64,000 nucleotides of DNA, from the NCBI RefSeq assembly GCF_013364155.1, contig NZ_CP054916.1, forward strand, positions 2,786,501 through 2,850,500, read 5' to 3'. The position numbers and the translations under genes were made by a program. The notes beneath the pieces are model-generated. The model saw only the letters and a list, made by a program, of their open reading frames with translations. It made no database searches and had not been told where the DNA came from. Positions 37,096 to 46,975 of this stretch are shown in pieces; within the stretch, counting starts at the first letter, position 1; every line of letters starts with the position of its first letter. The stretch comes from Streptomyces sp. NA02950 (GTDB taxonomy: Bacteria > Actinomycetota > Actinomycetes > Streptomycetales > Streptomycetaceae).

Positions 37096-37983
37096 TCAGC
37101 GTGCCGTGGAGGCCGCGTCGGCGGCGGCTCCGCCGTCCGCCGCGGCAGCGGCTGCGGCGTCCGCCTCGGCCTCGGCCTCGGCCGTGGCTTCGGCCTTCGC
37201 CTGGGCCTCGTCGGCAGCGGCGCGAATGGCGCGCCAGGCGGCCTCGGCCGCCTGCTGCTCGGCTTCCTTCTTGCTGCGGCCGGTGCCGGTGCCGTACGCG
37301 ACACCACCGACGCGGGCGGCAGCCGTGAAGGTCTTCTCGTGGTCGGGCCCGGTCTCGGAGACCAGGTACTCGGGAACCCCGAGACCCTCGGTGGCGGTCA
37401 GCTCCTGGAGGCTGGTCTTCCAGTCCAGGCCGGCACCGAGATTCGAGGACTTCTCGATCAGCGGGTCGAAGAGCCGGTGCACCAGTTCGGCGGCGGCGTC
37501 GAGCCCCTGGTCGAGATAGACAGCGCCGATCACCGCTTCGAGGGTGTCGGCGAGGATGGATGCCTTGTCCCTGCCCCCGGTGCCCTCTTCGCCCCGGCCG
37601 AGCCGGATGAAGGCGCCGAGGTCCAGGCCACGGCCCACCTCGGCCAGCGCACGCGAGTTGACCACCGCGGCCCGCAGCTTGGCCAGTTGGCCTTCGGGCA
37701 GGTCCGGGTGGATGCGGTACAGCGTGTCGGTGACCACCAGGCCGAGCACGGAGTCCCCGAGGAACTCCAGCCGCTCGTTGGTGGGCAGCCCGCCGTTCTC
37801 GTAGGCGAAGGAGCGGTGGGTGAGCGCACGCACCAGAAGGGCGGACTCGAGCTGGTACCCGAGCCGCCCTTCCAGGATCGTGTGGGACGAGGCCGTGTCC
37901 GCCTGGACCGCTTCACCGCCGCGCGGATGACCTCCGCGAGGTTCGCCCGCGCGCTTGCGGGGAGGCGTAGTGGCGTCCGACAT
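37096..37983 (-). CDS. rnc: Ribonuclease III
   Basis: A 295-residue RNase III. The catalytic signature [16 protein letters not shown] is near residue 75, followed by [15 protein letters not shown], then the dsRNA-binding domain ([11 protein letters not shown] to AWRAIRAA). The last 45 residues are an Ala/Glu/Asp repeat tail not needed for the fold. In S. coelicolor the gene (absB) is also needed for antibiotic production. The ATG at 37983 is favoured; 37995 is also in frame. It follows rpmF by 19 nt. Confidence 0.95.
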   Translation of the reverse strand: MSDATTPPRKRAGEPRGGHPRGGEAVQADTASSHTILEGRLGYQLESALLVRALTHRSFAYENGGLPTNERLEFLGDSVLGLVVTDTLYRIHPDLPEGQLAKLRAAVVNSRALAEVGRGLDLGAFIRLGRGEEGTGGRDKASILADTLEAVIGAVYLDQGLDAAAELVHRLFDPLIEKSSNLGAGLDWKTSLQELTATEGLGVPEYLVSETGPDHEKTFTAAARVGGVAYGTGTGRSKKEAEQQAAEAAWRAIRAAADEAQAKAEATAEAEAEADAAAAAAADGGAAADAASTAR

Positions 37984-38002
37984 AGAGCCTGTCACCCGCC
38001 GA

Positions 38003-38176
38003 TCAGACCTCGAGGACCTGGCGGCGGTTGTAGGTGCCGCAGCTCGGGCACGCGATGTGCTGCTGCTTCGGCTCGTGGCAGCGCTCGCACGCCACCAGGG
38101 TGGGGACCGCAGCCTTCCACTGCGACCGGCGGTGGCGCGTGTTGCTGCGCGACATCTTCCGCTTCGGAACAGCCAC
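38003..38176 (-). CDS. rpmF: 50S ribosomal protein L32
   Basis: A 57-residue L32 starting [20 protein letters not shown]. The zinc ribbon has CERC and CPSC pairs, so this is the zinc-binding form. The GTG start at 38176 is preceded by AGGAGAAG. It is the middle gene of the widespread DUF177-rpmF-rnc order, 2 nt after DUF177. Confidence 0.96.
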   Translation of the reverse strand: MAVPKRKMSRSNTRHRRSQWKAAVPTLVACERCHEPKQQHIACPSCGTYNRRQVLEV

Positions 38177-38178
38177 GG

Positions 38179-38850
38179 CTACTTCTCCTGTGGGTCATCC
38201 CCGCGCTCGCGGGGTGCGTTGTCCTTCTCGCCGTCCTGAATGGAATCGGCGAGTCCCTGCAGTGCCGCCCAACGGATGTCGACGGCGTCGTGATGGTGGT
38301 CCGGGTCGTCCGCGAGCCGCGCACCGCAATCGGCGCACAGCCCCGGGCAGTCCTCCCGGCACACCGGCTGCAACGGCAGTGAGAGCACCACCGCGTCCCG
38401 CAGCACGGGCTCGAGGTCGAACAGATCGGCCTCGAGGAAGAGCGTCTCCTCTTCCTCGGCGTCGTCGCCGGTGTCCGCGTCGCGGCTCCGGTCGTCGGCG
38501 TCGGGGTAGGAGTACATCTCCTGGAAGTCCGCGTCGAGCTCACGCTCCAGCGGCTCCAGACACCTTACGCACTCCCCCGTGAGCGGCGCACGGGCGGTGC
38601 CTGTGACAAGCACCCCTTCCATGACCGACTCAAGGCGGAGGTCGAGCTCCACGGTCGCGCCCTCCGGCACCCCGATGACCTCGATACCGAGGTCCTTGGG
38701 TGCCGCCACGGAGCGGGAGATCCTTTTCAGCGCACCCGGACGGCGGCCCAGCTCACGTGTGTCGAACACGAGAGGGGCACGGTGGTCGAGGCGGGCGTTC
38801 AGGGCTTCCTGCTTTCTACGGCTGCGGCGGGCCGCCCGGAGCTGGTACAA
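38179..38850 (-). CDS. DUF177/YceD family protein
   Basis: Up to 223 residues. The conserved part begins at about [31 protein letters not shown] and [16 protein letters not shown] give two cysteine clusters typical of actinobacterial YceD. In E. coli and plants YceD is linked to 23S rRNA accumulation. The start is not settled: TTG at 38850 has no ribosome-binding site, and a CTG or other start near codon 17 would give a protein of about 207 residues like the S. coelicolor one. It lies just upstream of rpmF, as in most bacteria. Confidence 0.85.
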   Translation of the reverse strand: MYQLRAARRSRRKQEALNARLDHRAPLVFDTRELGRRPGALKRISRSVAAPKDLGIEVIGVPEGATVELDLRLESVMEGVLVTGTARAPLTGECVRCLEPLERELDADFQEMYSYPDADDRSRDADTGDDAEEEETLFLEADLFDLEPVLRDAVVLSLPLQPVCREDCPGLCADCGARLADDPDHHHDAVDIRWAALQGLADSIQDGEKDNAPRERGDDPQEK

Positions 38851-38942
38851 GGTGGGCAGCCGAGATCGCGGACGTACGCGCGACCGAAGAGCCAGGATAC
38901 TGGACGGCTCGCCGTAGACCCAATCCGCCCGGTGAGGGCGCC

Positions 38943-40124
38943 CTAGCGCCCCTGCTCGTACTGACGGAGCTGATCGAGGTCGATCATGCTGGTGTCGAAC
39001 AGGCTGGTCTCGTCGAGCGCGGCGCCCGGCTGTGCCTGCGGATGCTGCTGGGGAATCTGGTGCTGCTGGTGCTGCTGGTGCTCCGGGGCGGCGTACCCGG
39101 CGCCCGGGTCGTAGCCCTGAGCCGCCTGCTGGGCCTGCTGCGGCCAGCCGTAGGCATCCGCGTGCGGATAGCCGGTCTGCGCGGCCGCGGCGTAGGGGTC
39201 CTGCTGGGGCATGGGCGGGACGTACTGCTGCTGGTAGCCGTACGCGTCCGCCGGCGTCTGCTGCGGATAGCCCGCGGTGGCGGCGTAGTACCCGGCGTCG
39301 GCCGCGGCGTGCTCGGGCCGTGCGACGGGTACCTCGGCCAGCACGGACGGGGCGGCCGGGGCGGCCGGGGCCAGTCCCGTCTGGGACTGGGCCAGATCCG
39401 CGAGGTAGTCGTCGTCGCTGGTGTGCGGACCGGCGGCGGCCGCGTCCTGGGCCGCCATATGGGCGCCCAGCTCATCGGCCGGCCGGGCCCCCAGCAGCTT
39501 CTGACGGCCGCGGCCGACCGCCTCCAGCGTCTTGCCGAGCACGGCCGAGACGGCGCCCAGCTTGGTGTCCACGTATGCGTCGGCGCGCTGCCGCAGGGTG
39601 TGCGGGTCGGCGCTGCGCTCGGGCCCCTCCTCCGGCTGCCCCATGGCGTCGGTCATACCGTCGCCGTAGGGGTCCGCGGGGGCGCGGCCGAGCAGCTTCT
39701 CCCGGCCGCGGTCCACCGAACCGATCGTCTTGGTGAGCACGACCTCGAAGTTGGCCAGCTTGCTGTCGACGTAGTCGTCGGCCTCGGCGCGGATCTCCTC
39801 GGCCTCCCGGCGGGCCTCCTCCAGGATCCGGTCGGCCTCCTCCTGGGACTGCCGGGCCACCTCGGTGCCGGAGATCAGCGAGGTGCGCTGGGCGTGCGCG
39901 GCCTCGATGATCTGCTCGGCCTCCCGGCGGGCCTCCTCGACCATCTGGTCGCGGCCGCCGATCAGCTGCTGCGCGTGGGCGAGGGAGTCCGGGAGCGCCG
40001 CCCGCACCTCGTCGAGCATGGCGAGCAACTCGGCGCGGTTGACCACGCACGAGGCCGACATGGGCATGGAACGGGCGCTGCCGACGGCTTCGACGATCTC
40101 GTCGAGCTTCTTCTGCACGTCCAC
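38943..40124 (-). CDS. DivIVA-like coiled-coil protein with duplicated module
   Basis: A 393-residue protein. The N-terminus DVQKKLDEIVEAVGSARSMP and a long heptad region (about 40-115, EEARREAEQIIEAAHAQ type) resemble DivIVA/cell-division-initiation proteins. A 31-residue module occurs twice: DDYVDSKLANFEVVLTKTIG (116-146) and DAYVDTKLGAVSAVLGKTLE (182-212), both ending in GR(E/Q)KLLG. The C-terminal 150 residues are Gln/Tyr/Pro/Ala-rich. GTG at 40124 is the conserved start; the frame upstream to 40208 is not. Likely cytoskeletal or polarity-related by analogy, without direct evidence. Confidence 0.85.
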   Translation of the reverse strand: MDVQKKLDEIVEAVGSARSMPMSASCVVNRAELLAMLDEVRAALPDSLAHAQQLIGGRDQMVEEARREAEQIIEAAHAQRTSLISGTEVARQSQEEADRILEEARREAEEIRAEADDYVDSKLANFEVVLTKTIGSVDRGREKLLGRAPADPYGDGMTDAMGQPEEGPERSADPHTLRQRADAYVDTKLGAVSAVLGKTLEAVGRGRQKLLGARPADELGAHMAAQDAAAAGPHTSDDDYLADLAQSQTGLAPAAPAAPSVLAEVPVARPEHAAADAGYYAATAGYPQQTPADAYGYQQQYVPPMPQQDPYAAAAQTGYPHADAYGWPQQAQQAAQGYDPGAGYAAPEHQQHQQHQIPQQHPQAQPGAALDETSLFDTSMIDLDQLRQYEQGR

Positions 40125-40225
40125 TGTGAGTGCTCGCAGACTGATCGGATGCGGATGGGCACGAACGGGGACGACTGTACGGCCAGCGGGCCCCTGCCGG
40201 ACACCCACTGACGCACCGTCAGCGG

Positions 40226-40705
40226 CTACTTCCGTCCGAGCCGGTCGGCGAGTGCCTCCAGGACCAGCGGGGGCACCAGGTGGGAGACGTCGCCGCCCCA
40301 GGCCGCGACCTCCTTGACCAGGCTGGAGGAGAGGAAGCTGTAGGTGGGGTTGGTGGGGACGAACAGCGTCTCCACCCCGGACAGGCCGTTGTTCATCTGC
40401 GCCATCTGCAACTCGTAGTCGAAGTCGCTGACGGCTCGCAGCCCCTTGACGATCGCGGGGATCTCACGCTGCTTGCAGAAGTCGACCAGCAGCCCGTGGA
40501 ACGCCTCCACCGAGACGTTTCCGTACTCGGCCGTGGTCTGGCGGAGGAGGTCCATGCGCTCCTCCACCGTGAACAGACCCTGCTTGGACTTGTTGATCAT
40601 CACGGCGACGTACACCTCGTCGTAGAGCCTCGAGGCACGGCCGATGATGTCGAGGTGACCGTTGGTGACGGGGTCGAAGGACCCCGGACAGACTGCGCGG
40701 CGCAA
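40226..40705 (-). CDS. coaD: Phosphopantetheine adenylyltransferase
   Basis: A 159-residue CoaD, the usual length. It shows the nucleotidyltransferase motif [18 protein letters not shown] (TxGH-type), the [18 protein letters not shown] substrate region and [13 protein letters not shown]. It transfers AMP from ATP to 4'-phosphopantetheine in CoA synthesis. I chose the TTG at 40705 with GAGGAA 7 nt upstream, because the ATG at 40735 that overlaps the rsmD stop would add ten residues not found in homologues. Confidence 0.94.
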   Translation of the reverse strand: MRRAVCPGSFDPVTNGHLDIIGRASRLYDEVYVAVMINKSKQGLFTVEERMDLLRQTTAEYGNVSVEAFHGLLVDFCKQREIPAIVKGLRAVSDFDYELQMAQMNNGLSGVETLFVPTNPTYSFLSSSLVKEVAAWGGDVSHLVPPLVLEALADRLGRK

Positions 40706-40731
40706 CAGTGGTTCCTCGCTCTCGGGTCCGG

Positions 40732-41319
40732 TCATGACGCGTTGTCGCACGTCGAGGCGGCGCGACCGTACCAAAGCGTGCCCTCGCCGTAACGACGGGC
40801 CCGCAGCCCCTCGAAACCGTCCGGCCACCCGAACTCCCCGCCTCGTGTGCTCCGCTCCACGGTGGCCAGCGCGTCGGGCGCGAGCCAGCCCTTGCGGAGG
40901 AGTGTGAGCAGGATCTCGCGGAGATCGTCGTCGGTCACGGCGTACGGCGGGTCCAGGAAGACCACGTCGTAGGGGCCGGTGGCGGGCGCCGGTCCGGCCA
41001 GCGCCTGTTCGGCCCTCGCGGTGCGCAGCTCGGCCCCGGGCAGGGCGAGTGCGCGGATGTTCTCCCGGATGGTGCGGGCCGCGCGCGGGTCGGACTCCAC
41101 CAGCAGCACATGGGCCGCGCCCCGGGACAGCGCCTCCAGGCCGACCGCGCCCGAACCGCCGTAGAGATCCAGGACCCGGGCGCCGTCGAGGGAGCCGAGC
41201 AGCGACTCCCAGGTGGAGAACAGGCCCTCGCGCGCCCGGTCCGAGGTGGGTCGGGTGCCGTTTCCGGGGGGCACGGCCAGCCTTCGGCCGCCGGCCGCTC
41301 CGGCGATCACGCGGGTCAT
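40732..41319 (-). CDS. rsmD: 16S rRNA (guanine(966)-N2)-methyltransferase
   Basis: A 195-residue RsmD. It begins [19 protein letters not shown] with [14 protein letters not shown], then SAM motif [20 protein letters not shown] and the catalytic DPPY in [10 protein letters not shown]. It methylates G966 of 16S rRNA. It is directly upstream of coaD, a pairing seen in most bacteria, and the end is followed by ATGA. Confidence 0.95.
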   Translation of the reverse strand: MTRVIAGAAGGRRLAVPPGNGTRPTSDRAREGLFSTWESLLGSLDGARVLDLYGGSGAVGLEALSRGAAHVLLVESDPRAARTIRENIRALALPGAELRTARAEQALAGPAPATGPYDVVFLDPPYAVTDDDLREILLTLLRKGWLAPDALATVERSTRGGEFGWPDGFEGLRARRYGEGTLWYGRAASTCDNAS

Positions 41320-41373
41320 GGGTGAGGCAGTCCTTCGCGGTGGTCGGGGCAGCGGCGGACCGTGCGGTCACGG

Positions 41374-41415
41374 GCCGCCGCCCCTCCACGATATGCCGCC
41401 GCCCCTCCACGATAT
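41374..41415. repeat. 21-bp tandem duplication between rsmD and recG
   Basis: The unit beginning GCCGCCGCCCCTCCACGATA occurs at 41374-41394 and again at 41395-41415 without a gap. It is non-coding and lies between the recG stop and the rsmD start. Confidence 0.8.
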
Positions 41416-41456
41416 GGCGTCCGGCGCCGCCGGTGTCCGCCGCGCTCCGGTCCGTA

Positions 41457-43670
41457 TCAGCCCTTGTCGAGGAATTCCTCGCGCTCCTCGTCCAGCAGGG
41501 CGTCCAGCGCGGTGCGCAACTCCGGATAGCCGTTCAGCTCCGGATCGGCCGCGACGACGGCGGTGGCCTCCTCCCGGGCCGCGGCGATCACCTCCTCGTC
41601 GTCGATGACCGCGAGCACCCGCAGCGAGGAGCGGACCCCGGACTGGGCCTGGCCGAGCACATCGCCCTCGCGGCGCTGCTCCAGGTCGATCCGGGACAGC
41701 TCGAAGCCGTCCAGGGTGGCGGCGACCGCGCCCAGCCGCGTCCGCGCGGGGGCGGCCTCGGGCATCTCGGTGACCAGCAGACACAGCCCGGGGGCGGAGC
41801 CACGGCCGACCCGGCCGCGCAGCTGGTGCAGCTGGGAGACGCCGAACCGGTCGGCGTCCATGATCACCATGGCGGTGGCGTTGGGGACGTTGACGCCGAC
41901 CTCGATGACGGTGGTGGCGACCAGGACGTCGACCGCACCCGCGGCGAAGCGGCGCATCACCTCGTCCTTGGCCTCCGGCTGCATCCGGCCGTGCAGCACC
42001 TCCACCCGCAGATCGCGCAGCGGGCCCTTGGCGAGCTGCTCGGCGACATCGAGGACCGCGAGCGGCGGGCGCTTCTCCGCCTCGTCCTCGGCGGTCTTCT
42101 CCTTCGCCGCCTTGGCCTGGTCCTCCTCGTCCCCGATGCGCGGGCAGACCACATACGCCTGGTGTCCGCCCGCCACCTCCTCGCGCACCCGCTCCCAGGC
42201 GCGGGCCAGGAAGTGCGGCTTGTCCTTGGCGGGCACCACATGGGAGGCGATCGGGGAACGCCCGGCGGGCAGCTGGTCCAGGACCGAGGTCTCCAGGTCG
42301 CCGAAGACGGTCATGGCCACGGTGCGCGGGATGGGGGTGGCCGTCATCACCAGCAGATGCGGGGGCTGCTTGCCCTTGGAGCGCAGGGCGTCCCGCTGCT
42401 CGACGCCGAAGCGGTGCTGCTCGTCGACGACCACCAGCCCCAGATCGTGGAATTGGACCTTGTCCTCGATCAGCGCATGGGTACCGATCACGATCCCGGC
42501 CTCGCCGGTGACCAGGTCCAGCAAGGCCTGACGGCGGGCAGCGGCGCCCATGGAACCGGTGAGCAGCACCACCTTGGTCCCCTGCTCGGCGCCGCCCAGC
42601 ATGCCGCCCTCGGCCAGCTCGCCCATCATCTCGGTGATCGAGCGATGGTGCTGCTGGGCGAGCACCTCGGTCGGCGCGAGCATGGCCGCCTGGCCCCCGG
42701 CGTCGACGACACCGAGCATCGCCCGCAGCGCGACCATGGTCTTTCCGGAGCCGACCTCGCCCTGGAGCAGCCGGTGCATGGGGTGTTCGGTGGCCAGGTC
42801 GGCGAAGATCTGCTCGCTGACCCGGCGCTGGCCGTCGGTGAGGGTGAACGGCAGCCGGGCGTCGAAGGCGTCGAGCAGGCCGTCCTGGACGGGGCGGCGC
42901 GGGGCGGCGGGCAGTTGGGCGTCGGCCCGGCGGCGGCGGGCGAGGGCGACCTGGAGGACGAACGCCTCGTCCCACTTGAGGCGGTCCCTGGCCGCGGCGA
43001 TGTCCGCCTTGGTGCGCGGCCGGTGGATGCCGCGCAGCGCCTCGGGCAGCGTGGCCAGGCCCCGGCCCGCCCGCAGGGCCTCGGGCAGCGGGTCCACCAG
43101 ATCGGCCAGGACGGCGTCCTCGGCGCCCGCGGGCCCCAGGACGGTGTCCACGGCCTGCTGGATCTGCCAGGACTCCATCTGCTTGCACGCCGGATACAGC
43201 GGCAGCAGCTGGTTGGCGAACGCCTCGACGGCGTCCGCGCCGCTGTTCGCACCCAGGGTCTTGAACTCCGGATGGGCCAGCTGGCGCTTGTGGTTGAAGA
43301 CCGTGACCTTGCCCGCGAACATGGCGCGGGTCCCGGGGACCAGCTGGGTGCGGGGTTTGTGGACGCCCTTGCCGAAGAAGACGAGCTGGAGGCGGCCGCT
43401 GCCGTCGGTGATGGTGACCTCGAGGCGCTGTCCGCGCCCTCCGTTGAACTTCAGCACCCGGGCGTCCGCGACCTGCGCGACGACGGTCACATGCTCGTCC
43501 AGGGGCAGATCGGACAGCCGGGTCAGCTCGCCGCGCTCGGCGTACCGCCGCGGGTAGTGGTGGAGCAGATCGCCGACGGTGTGCAGGCCGAGGTGGTCGG
43601 CCATCACCTTCGCGGTGTTGCCGCCGAGGACCTTCTTCAGGGGTTCTTCGAGCACGGGCACGCAGTCCAT
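41457..43670 (-). CDS. recG: ATP-dependent DNA helicase RecG
   Basis: A 737-residue RecG. The N-terminal wedge domain has an OB fold (about 40-180). Helicase motifs follow: Walker [20 protein letters not shown] box [29 protein letters not shown], and the C-terminal [19 protein letters not shown] and [12 protein letters not shown]. It reverses stalled forks and processes recombination intermediates. Start ATG 43670 ([16 protein letters not shown]); a GTG at 43685 is also possible, and neither has a strong ribosome-binding site. It is downstream of the DAK2 gene by 40 nt. Confidence 0.95.
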   Translation of the reverse strand: MDCVPVLEEPLKKVLGGNTAKVMADHLGLHTVGDLLHHYPRRYAERGELTRLSDLPLDEHVTVVAQVADARVLKFNGGRGQRLEVTITDGSGRLQLVFFGKGVHKPRTQLVPGTRAMFAGKVTVFNHKRQLAHPEFKTLGANSGADAVEAFANQLLPLYPACKQMESWQIQQAVDTVLGPAGAEDAVLADLVDPLPEALRAGRGLATLPEALRGIHRPRTKADIAAARDRLKWDEAFVLQVALARRRRADAQLPAAPRRPVQDGLLDAFDARLPFTLTDGQRRVSEQIFADLATEHPMHRLLQGEVGSGKTMVALRAMLGVVDAGGQAAMLAPTEVLAQQHHRSITEMMGELAEGGMLGGAEQGTKVVLLTGSMGAAARRQALLDLVTGEAGIVIGTHALIEDKVQFHDLGLVVVDEQHRFGVEQRDALRSKGKQPPHLLVMTATPIPRTVAMTVFGDLETSVLDQLPAGRSPIASHVVPAKDKPHFLARAWERVREEVAGGHQAYVVCPRIGDEEDQAKAAKEKTAEDEAEKRPPLAVLDVAEQLAKGPLRDLRVEVLHGRMQPEAKDEVMRRFAAGAVDVLVATTVIEVGVNVPNATAMVIMDADRFGVSQLHQLRGRVGRGSAPGLCLLVTEMPEAAPARTRLGAVAATLDGFELSRIDLEQRREGDVLGQAQSGVRSSLRVLAVIDDEEVIAAAREEATAVVAADPELNGYPELRTALDALLDEEREEFLDKG

Positions 43671-43710
43671 TGCACACCACGGCACCGACAGACGGGATCA
43701 GGCGGCGGGG

Positions 43711-45510
43711 TCATTCGATGCCTATGATCAGCGGCACGGAGGGCTGGCCGCCGCGGTAGACGACCGTGTCGACGGCGAAGTGCCCTTCCCGCACATGCCG
43801 TTCCAGCCGTTCGGCGAGGTCCTCGGGCAGGTCCTCGCCCAGTACCAGGGTGACCATCTCGCCGCCCGCGGCCAGCATCCGGTCCAGCACGGTCTCGGCG
43901 ATGGCCGCCAGCTCGGAGCCGATCACCGCCACATCACCGTCGATCAGCCCCAGGACGTCCCCGGCCTGGCACACCCCGGCCATGGTCCAGGACCGGCGCT
44001 CGGCGACGGCCAGTTCGGCGTAGCGGGTGGCGCCCGCGGCGGAGGTCATGGCGACGACGTCCTCGTCGAAGCTGCGGCCGGGCTCGTGGACGGCGAGCGC
44101 GGCGATGCCCTGGACCGCGGAGCGGGTGGGGATGACGGCGACCCGTACGCCCTCGGCGCGGGCCTGTGCGGCGGCGGCCGCCGCGGGGTGGCGCAGCTCG
44201 GCGTCGTTGGGCAGCAGCACGACCTCGTGGGCGTGGGCCCGCCGGACGGCCTCGGCCAGCTCACCGCTGGCGGGCGGCTCCCCGGGCCGGGTGGTGACCA
44301 CGGTGGCACCGGCCGCGGCGCACAGGGTGGCCAGCCCGTCGCCGGGGACGACGGCCACCACGGCGCGGGGTGCGAGGGGGGCGCCGGACGGCTCGTGGCC
44401 GCCGGGCTCTTCCGGCCGCCGCCCGCCGGTGTCCGGAACCGGGTGGTCCGGGTGTCCGGCGGCGGCGAAGTGGGTGATGCGGATCCGGTACGGCCGTCCG
44501 GCCTGGATGCCCGCCTCCACGGCCGCGCCCGCGTCGTCCACATGGACGTGGACGTTCCACAGCCCATCGCCGCCGACGACCACGAGGGAGTCACCGAGCG
44601 TGTCCAGCCGCTCGCGCAGCCGGGCCACGGCGCTGTCGTCCGCCTCCAGCAGATAGATCACCTCGTAGCCGGGCCCGCCGGACGGGTCCGGCCCGGCGGC
44701 GCAGTCCCCGGAGGCCGGGGGCTCCGGGACCGCGGCGGGCGCGGTGACGCCCACGCGGGGACGTCCCGGGGAAGCGGGGGCCGCCGGGGCCTCGCCCGAC
44801 AGGGCCTCGGCCAGTCCGCCGAGAACGGTCACCAGACCGTAGCCGCCCGCGTCGACGACGCCCGCGCGGGCGAGCGCGTCGAGTTGTCCGGTGGTGGCCT
44901 GGAGCGCCGCGCGCGCCCCCTCGTACGCCGCCCGCGCCACCGTGCCGATATCGCCGGTGGTCCGCTCCGCGCCTTCGGCGGCCGCGACGGCGACGGTCAG
45001 GACGGTGCCCTCGACCGGGTGCGCGACGGCCAGGTAGGCCAGGTCGACCGCGCGCCGCAGGGCCCGCCGCAGCCCGTCGGCCTCGTCGGCCTCGTCGGCC
45101 TTATCGGCCTTATCGGCCTTATCGGCCTCGTCGTGCGGAGCTGCCGGGCCCGTGGCGCCCCCCGGGCGGCCCGGGCCGCCGTCGGCCAGGACGTCGGCCA
45201 TCCCGCGCAGCAGCTGCGCCAGGATGGTGCCGGAGTTGCCCCGTGCGCCGATCAGGGCGCCGTGGGCCATGGCGCGCACCACATCGGCCAGGGTGGGGCG
45301 GGAGACGGCGGCCGAGGCGGCGTGGCCGTTGAAGGCGGCGTCGACGGCCCGGGCGGCGGATTCGACGGTGAGGTACAGATTGGTGCCGGTGTCCCCGTCC
45401 GCGACCGGGTAGACGTTGATCGCGTCGATCTCCTCGCGGGCCCGGCCCAGCGCGTCCAGCGCCAGCCCGCACCAGGTCCGTACCGCATCGGCGTCGAGCG
45501 TGTGCGGCAC
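43711..45510 (-). CDS. DAK2-domain/DegV-like kinase (FakA/YloV family)
   Basis: A 599-residue protein. The N-terminal DAK2 (dihydroxyacetone kinase-like L) domain shows INVYPVADGDTGTNLYLTV, GARGNSGTILAQLLRGM and HPVEGTVLTVAV; the C-terminal half is the YloV fusion domain (EVIYLLEADDSAV onward). Relatives such as FakA phosphorylate fatty acids bound to FakB. A repeat tract (DKADKADKADEADEADG, about residue 130) is inserted in a loop of the DAK2 domain. GTG at 45510 with GAGGAGG upstream is the preferred start. It precedes recG, as in many Gram-positive bacteria. Confidence 0.9.
   Translation of the reverse strand: MPHTLDADAVRTWCGLALDALGRAREEIDAINVYPVADGDTGTNLYLTVESAARAVDAAFNGHAASAAVSRPTLADVVRAMAHGALIGARGNSGTILAQLLRGMADVLADGGPGRPGGATGPAAPHDEADKADKADKADEADEADGLRRALRRAVDLAYLAVAHPVEGTVLTVAVAAAEGAERTTGDIGTVARAAYEGARAALQATTGQLDALARAGVVDAGGYGLVTVLGGLAEALSGEAPAAPASPGRPRVGVTAPAAVPEPPASGDCAAGPDPSGGPGYEVIYLLEADDSAVARLRERLDTLGDSLVVVGGDGLWNVHVHVDDAGAAVEAGIQAGRPYRIRITHFAAAGHPDHPVPDTGGRRPEEPGGHEPSGAPLAPRAVVAVVPGDGLATLCAAAGATVVTTRPGEPPASGELAEAVRRAHAHEVVLLPNDAELRHPAAAAAAQARAEGVRVAVIPTRSAVQGIAALAVHEPGRSFDEDVVAMTSAAGATRYAELAVAERRSWTMAGVCQAGDVLGLIDGDVAVIGSELAAIAETVLDRMLAAGGEMVTLVLGEDLPEDLAERLERHVREGHFAVDTVVYRGGQPSVPLIIGIE
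45076..45129. repeat. Six 9-bp tandem units inside the DAK2 gene
   Basis: Plus-strand units GTCGGCCTC / ATCGGCCTT run six times without a gap, encoding (D-K/E-A) repeats on the minus strand. The length is likely to vary between strains. Confidence 0.85.
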
Positions 45511-45644
45511 GTACGTCCTCCTCGGGAGGGCTGGGGCGGGGTCGGTCATCAGGTCATCGCAGGGTAGTCGCCGCCCTCGGCGGGTGCCGGGGCAGCCATG
45601 ATAGTTTCGTTGTACGGGAGTGGCCGTTGTATGCTGCTCCGGTT

Positions 45645-45662
45645 GCCCGATGAGAATCGGGC
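45645..45662 (+). promoter_or_regulatory. Leader hairpin of rpmB with a GAGA tetraloop
   Basis: GCCCGAT-GAGA-ATCGGGC forms a perfect 7-bp stem capped by a GNRA tetraloop, about 110 nt before the rpmB start. It could be an RNA leader structure for autoregulation. Confidence 0.45.
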
Positions 45663-45770
45663 CATTCCCCCAGGCGCCGCCGGTCTTCCAGGATCTTGGC
45701 AACGTCCGGGGTTCCCGTAAGTGTCTGTCTCCTCGCGAGAAGCGAGGCTGACCCGTCTTTGGAGTAACCC

Positions 45771-45956
45771 GTGGCTGCCAACTGCGACGTCTGCGGCAAG
45801 GGGCCGGGCTTCGGCAACAACATCTCGCACTCGCACCGCCGCACCCGCCGTCGTTGGAACCCCAACATCCAGACGGTGCGCGCTGTGGTCGGTCGTACCC
45901 CGAAGCGGCTCAACGTCTGCACCTCGTGCATCAAGGCCGGCAAGGTCTCGCGCTAG
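45771..45956 (+). CDS. rpmB: 50S ribosomal protein L28
   Basis: A 61-residue L28. It begins [20 protein letters not shown], includes [16 protein letters not shown] and ends [13 protein letters not shown]. The CxxC and CTSC pairs make this the zinc-binding (C+) form. The GTG start at 45771 has GGAG about 7 nt upstream. It is transcribed alone, divergent from the DAK2 gene and followed by a strong terminator. Confidence 0.97.
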   Translation: MAANCDVCGKGPGFGNNISHSHRRTRRRWNPNIQTVRAVVGRTPKRLNVCTSCIKAGKVSR

Positions 45957-45996
45957 GCGCACGGCCCTCCCCGCTCACGCGGGATCCGGTGCTCAG

Positions 45997-46022
45997 GGCC
46001 GGTCCACCGATGTGGACCGGCC
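45997..46022 (+). terminator. Rho-independent terminator of rpmB
   Basis: GGCCGGTCCAC at 45997-46007 pairs perfectly with 46012-46022 (tetraloop CGAT) and is followed by TTTT. Confidence 0.88.
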
Positions 46023-46113
46023 TTTTCGCATGCCCTGCTCGCATGCCCTGCCGCGCCCCGCTGCGCGCCCCGGCCGGGAGGTGCCCCCGGCCGGAACGGT
46101 CCCAGGACACGCC

Positions 46114-46965
46114 CTAGTGACCTGAGGCGGGCGCGGACAGCCAGCCGTGGTCGACCGGGCCGATGCCCCCGCCGAGCGGGAAGCCCTCCGCGATGGCGCC
46201 GGTGACGTACTGCTTGGCGGCCGTGGCGGCCCGCGGGACGTCGTACCCGCCCGCCAGATAGGTGGCGACGGCCGAGGCGAGGGTGCAGCCCGTGCCGTGC
46301 GTATGGCGGTTGTCGTACCGCGGCGCCTGCAGCCAGTGCTCCTCGGTGCCGTCGGTGAGCAGATCCACCGCGTCGCCCGTCAGATGACCGCCCTTGATCA
46401 GCGCCCAGCGGGGGCCGAGGGCCAGCACCGCCCCGGCCGCGCGCCGCAGATCGTCCTCCGACTCCACGGATACGCCGGTGAGCTGGGCGACCTCGTCCAG
46501 GTTGGGCGTGGCCACCGTGGCGGTCGGCAGCAGCGTGGTGCGCACCGCGTCGAGCGCGTCGGTCGCCAGCAGCGCGTCACCGTGCTTGGAGACCCCGACC
46601 GGGTCGACCACCACCGGAACGGTGAGCTCCGCCAGCAGGGCGGCAACGGTCTCGACCAGCCCGGCCGTGGCCAGCATGCCGGTCTTGACCGCCTGGACGC
46701 CGATGTCGTCGACGACGCTGCGGAACTGGGTCCGGACGGCGTCGGCGGGCAGTTCCCAGGCGCCCTGCACGCCCAGCGAGTTCTGCGCGGTCACCGCGGT
46801 GATCACACTCATCCCGTGGGCGCCCAGGGCCAGCATCGTCTTCAGATCGGCCTGAATGCCCGCACCGCCGCCGGAGTCCGAGCCGGCGACGGTGAGCACA
46901 CGGGCGGGCGCCGCGGCGGTGCGGGGTACGCGCTGAGGACGCTGGGGACGAGAGGAGAGCGACAT
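46114..46965 (-). CDS. thiD: Hydroxymethylpyrimidine/phosphomethylpyrimidine kinase
   Basis: A 283-residue ribokinase-fold enzyme. [20 protein letters not shown] is the ThiD N-terminal motif, [16 protein letters not shown] the middle one, and [14 protein letters not shown] the anion-hole/catalytic site. It phosphorylates HMP and HMP-P in thiamine synthesis. It follows thiL by 10 nt, so the two thiamine kinases form an operon. I see no TPP riboswitch upstream of either gene. Confidence 0.94.
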   Translation of the reverse strand: MSLSSRPQRPQRVPRTAAAPARVLTVAGSDSGGGAGIQADLKTMLALGAHGMSVITAVTAQNSLGVQGAWELPADAVRTQFRSVVDDIGVQAVKTGMLATAGLVETVAALLAELTVPVVVDPVGVSKHGDALLATDALDAVRTTLLPTATVATPNLDEVAQLTGVSVESEDDLRRAAGAVLALGPRWALIKGGHLTGDAVDLLTDGTEEHWLQAPRYDNRHTHGTGCTLASAVATYLAGGYDVPRAATAAKQYVTGAIAEGFPLGGGIGPVDHGWLSAPASGH

Positions 46966-46975
46966 ACGGCCGAAT

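Noticed and set aside
45076..45129. CRISPR-like array
   Set aside because: Units are 9 bp with no spacers and lie within a coding sequence.
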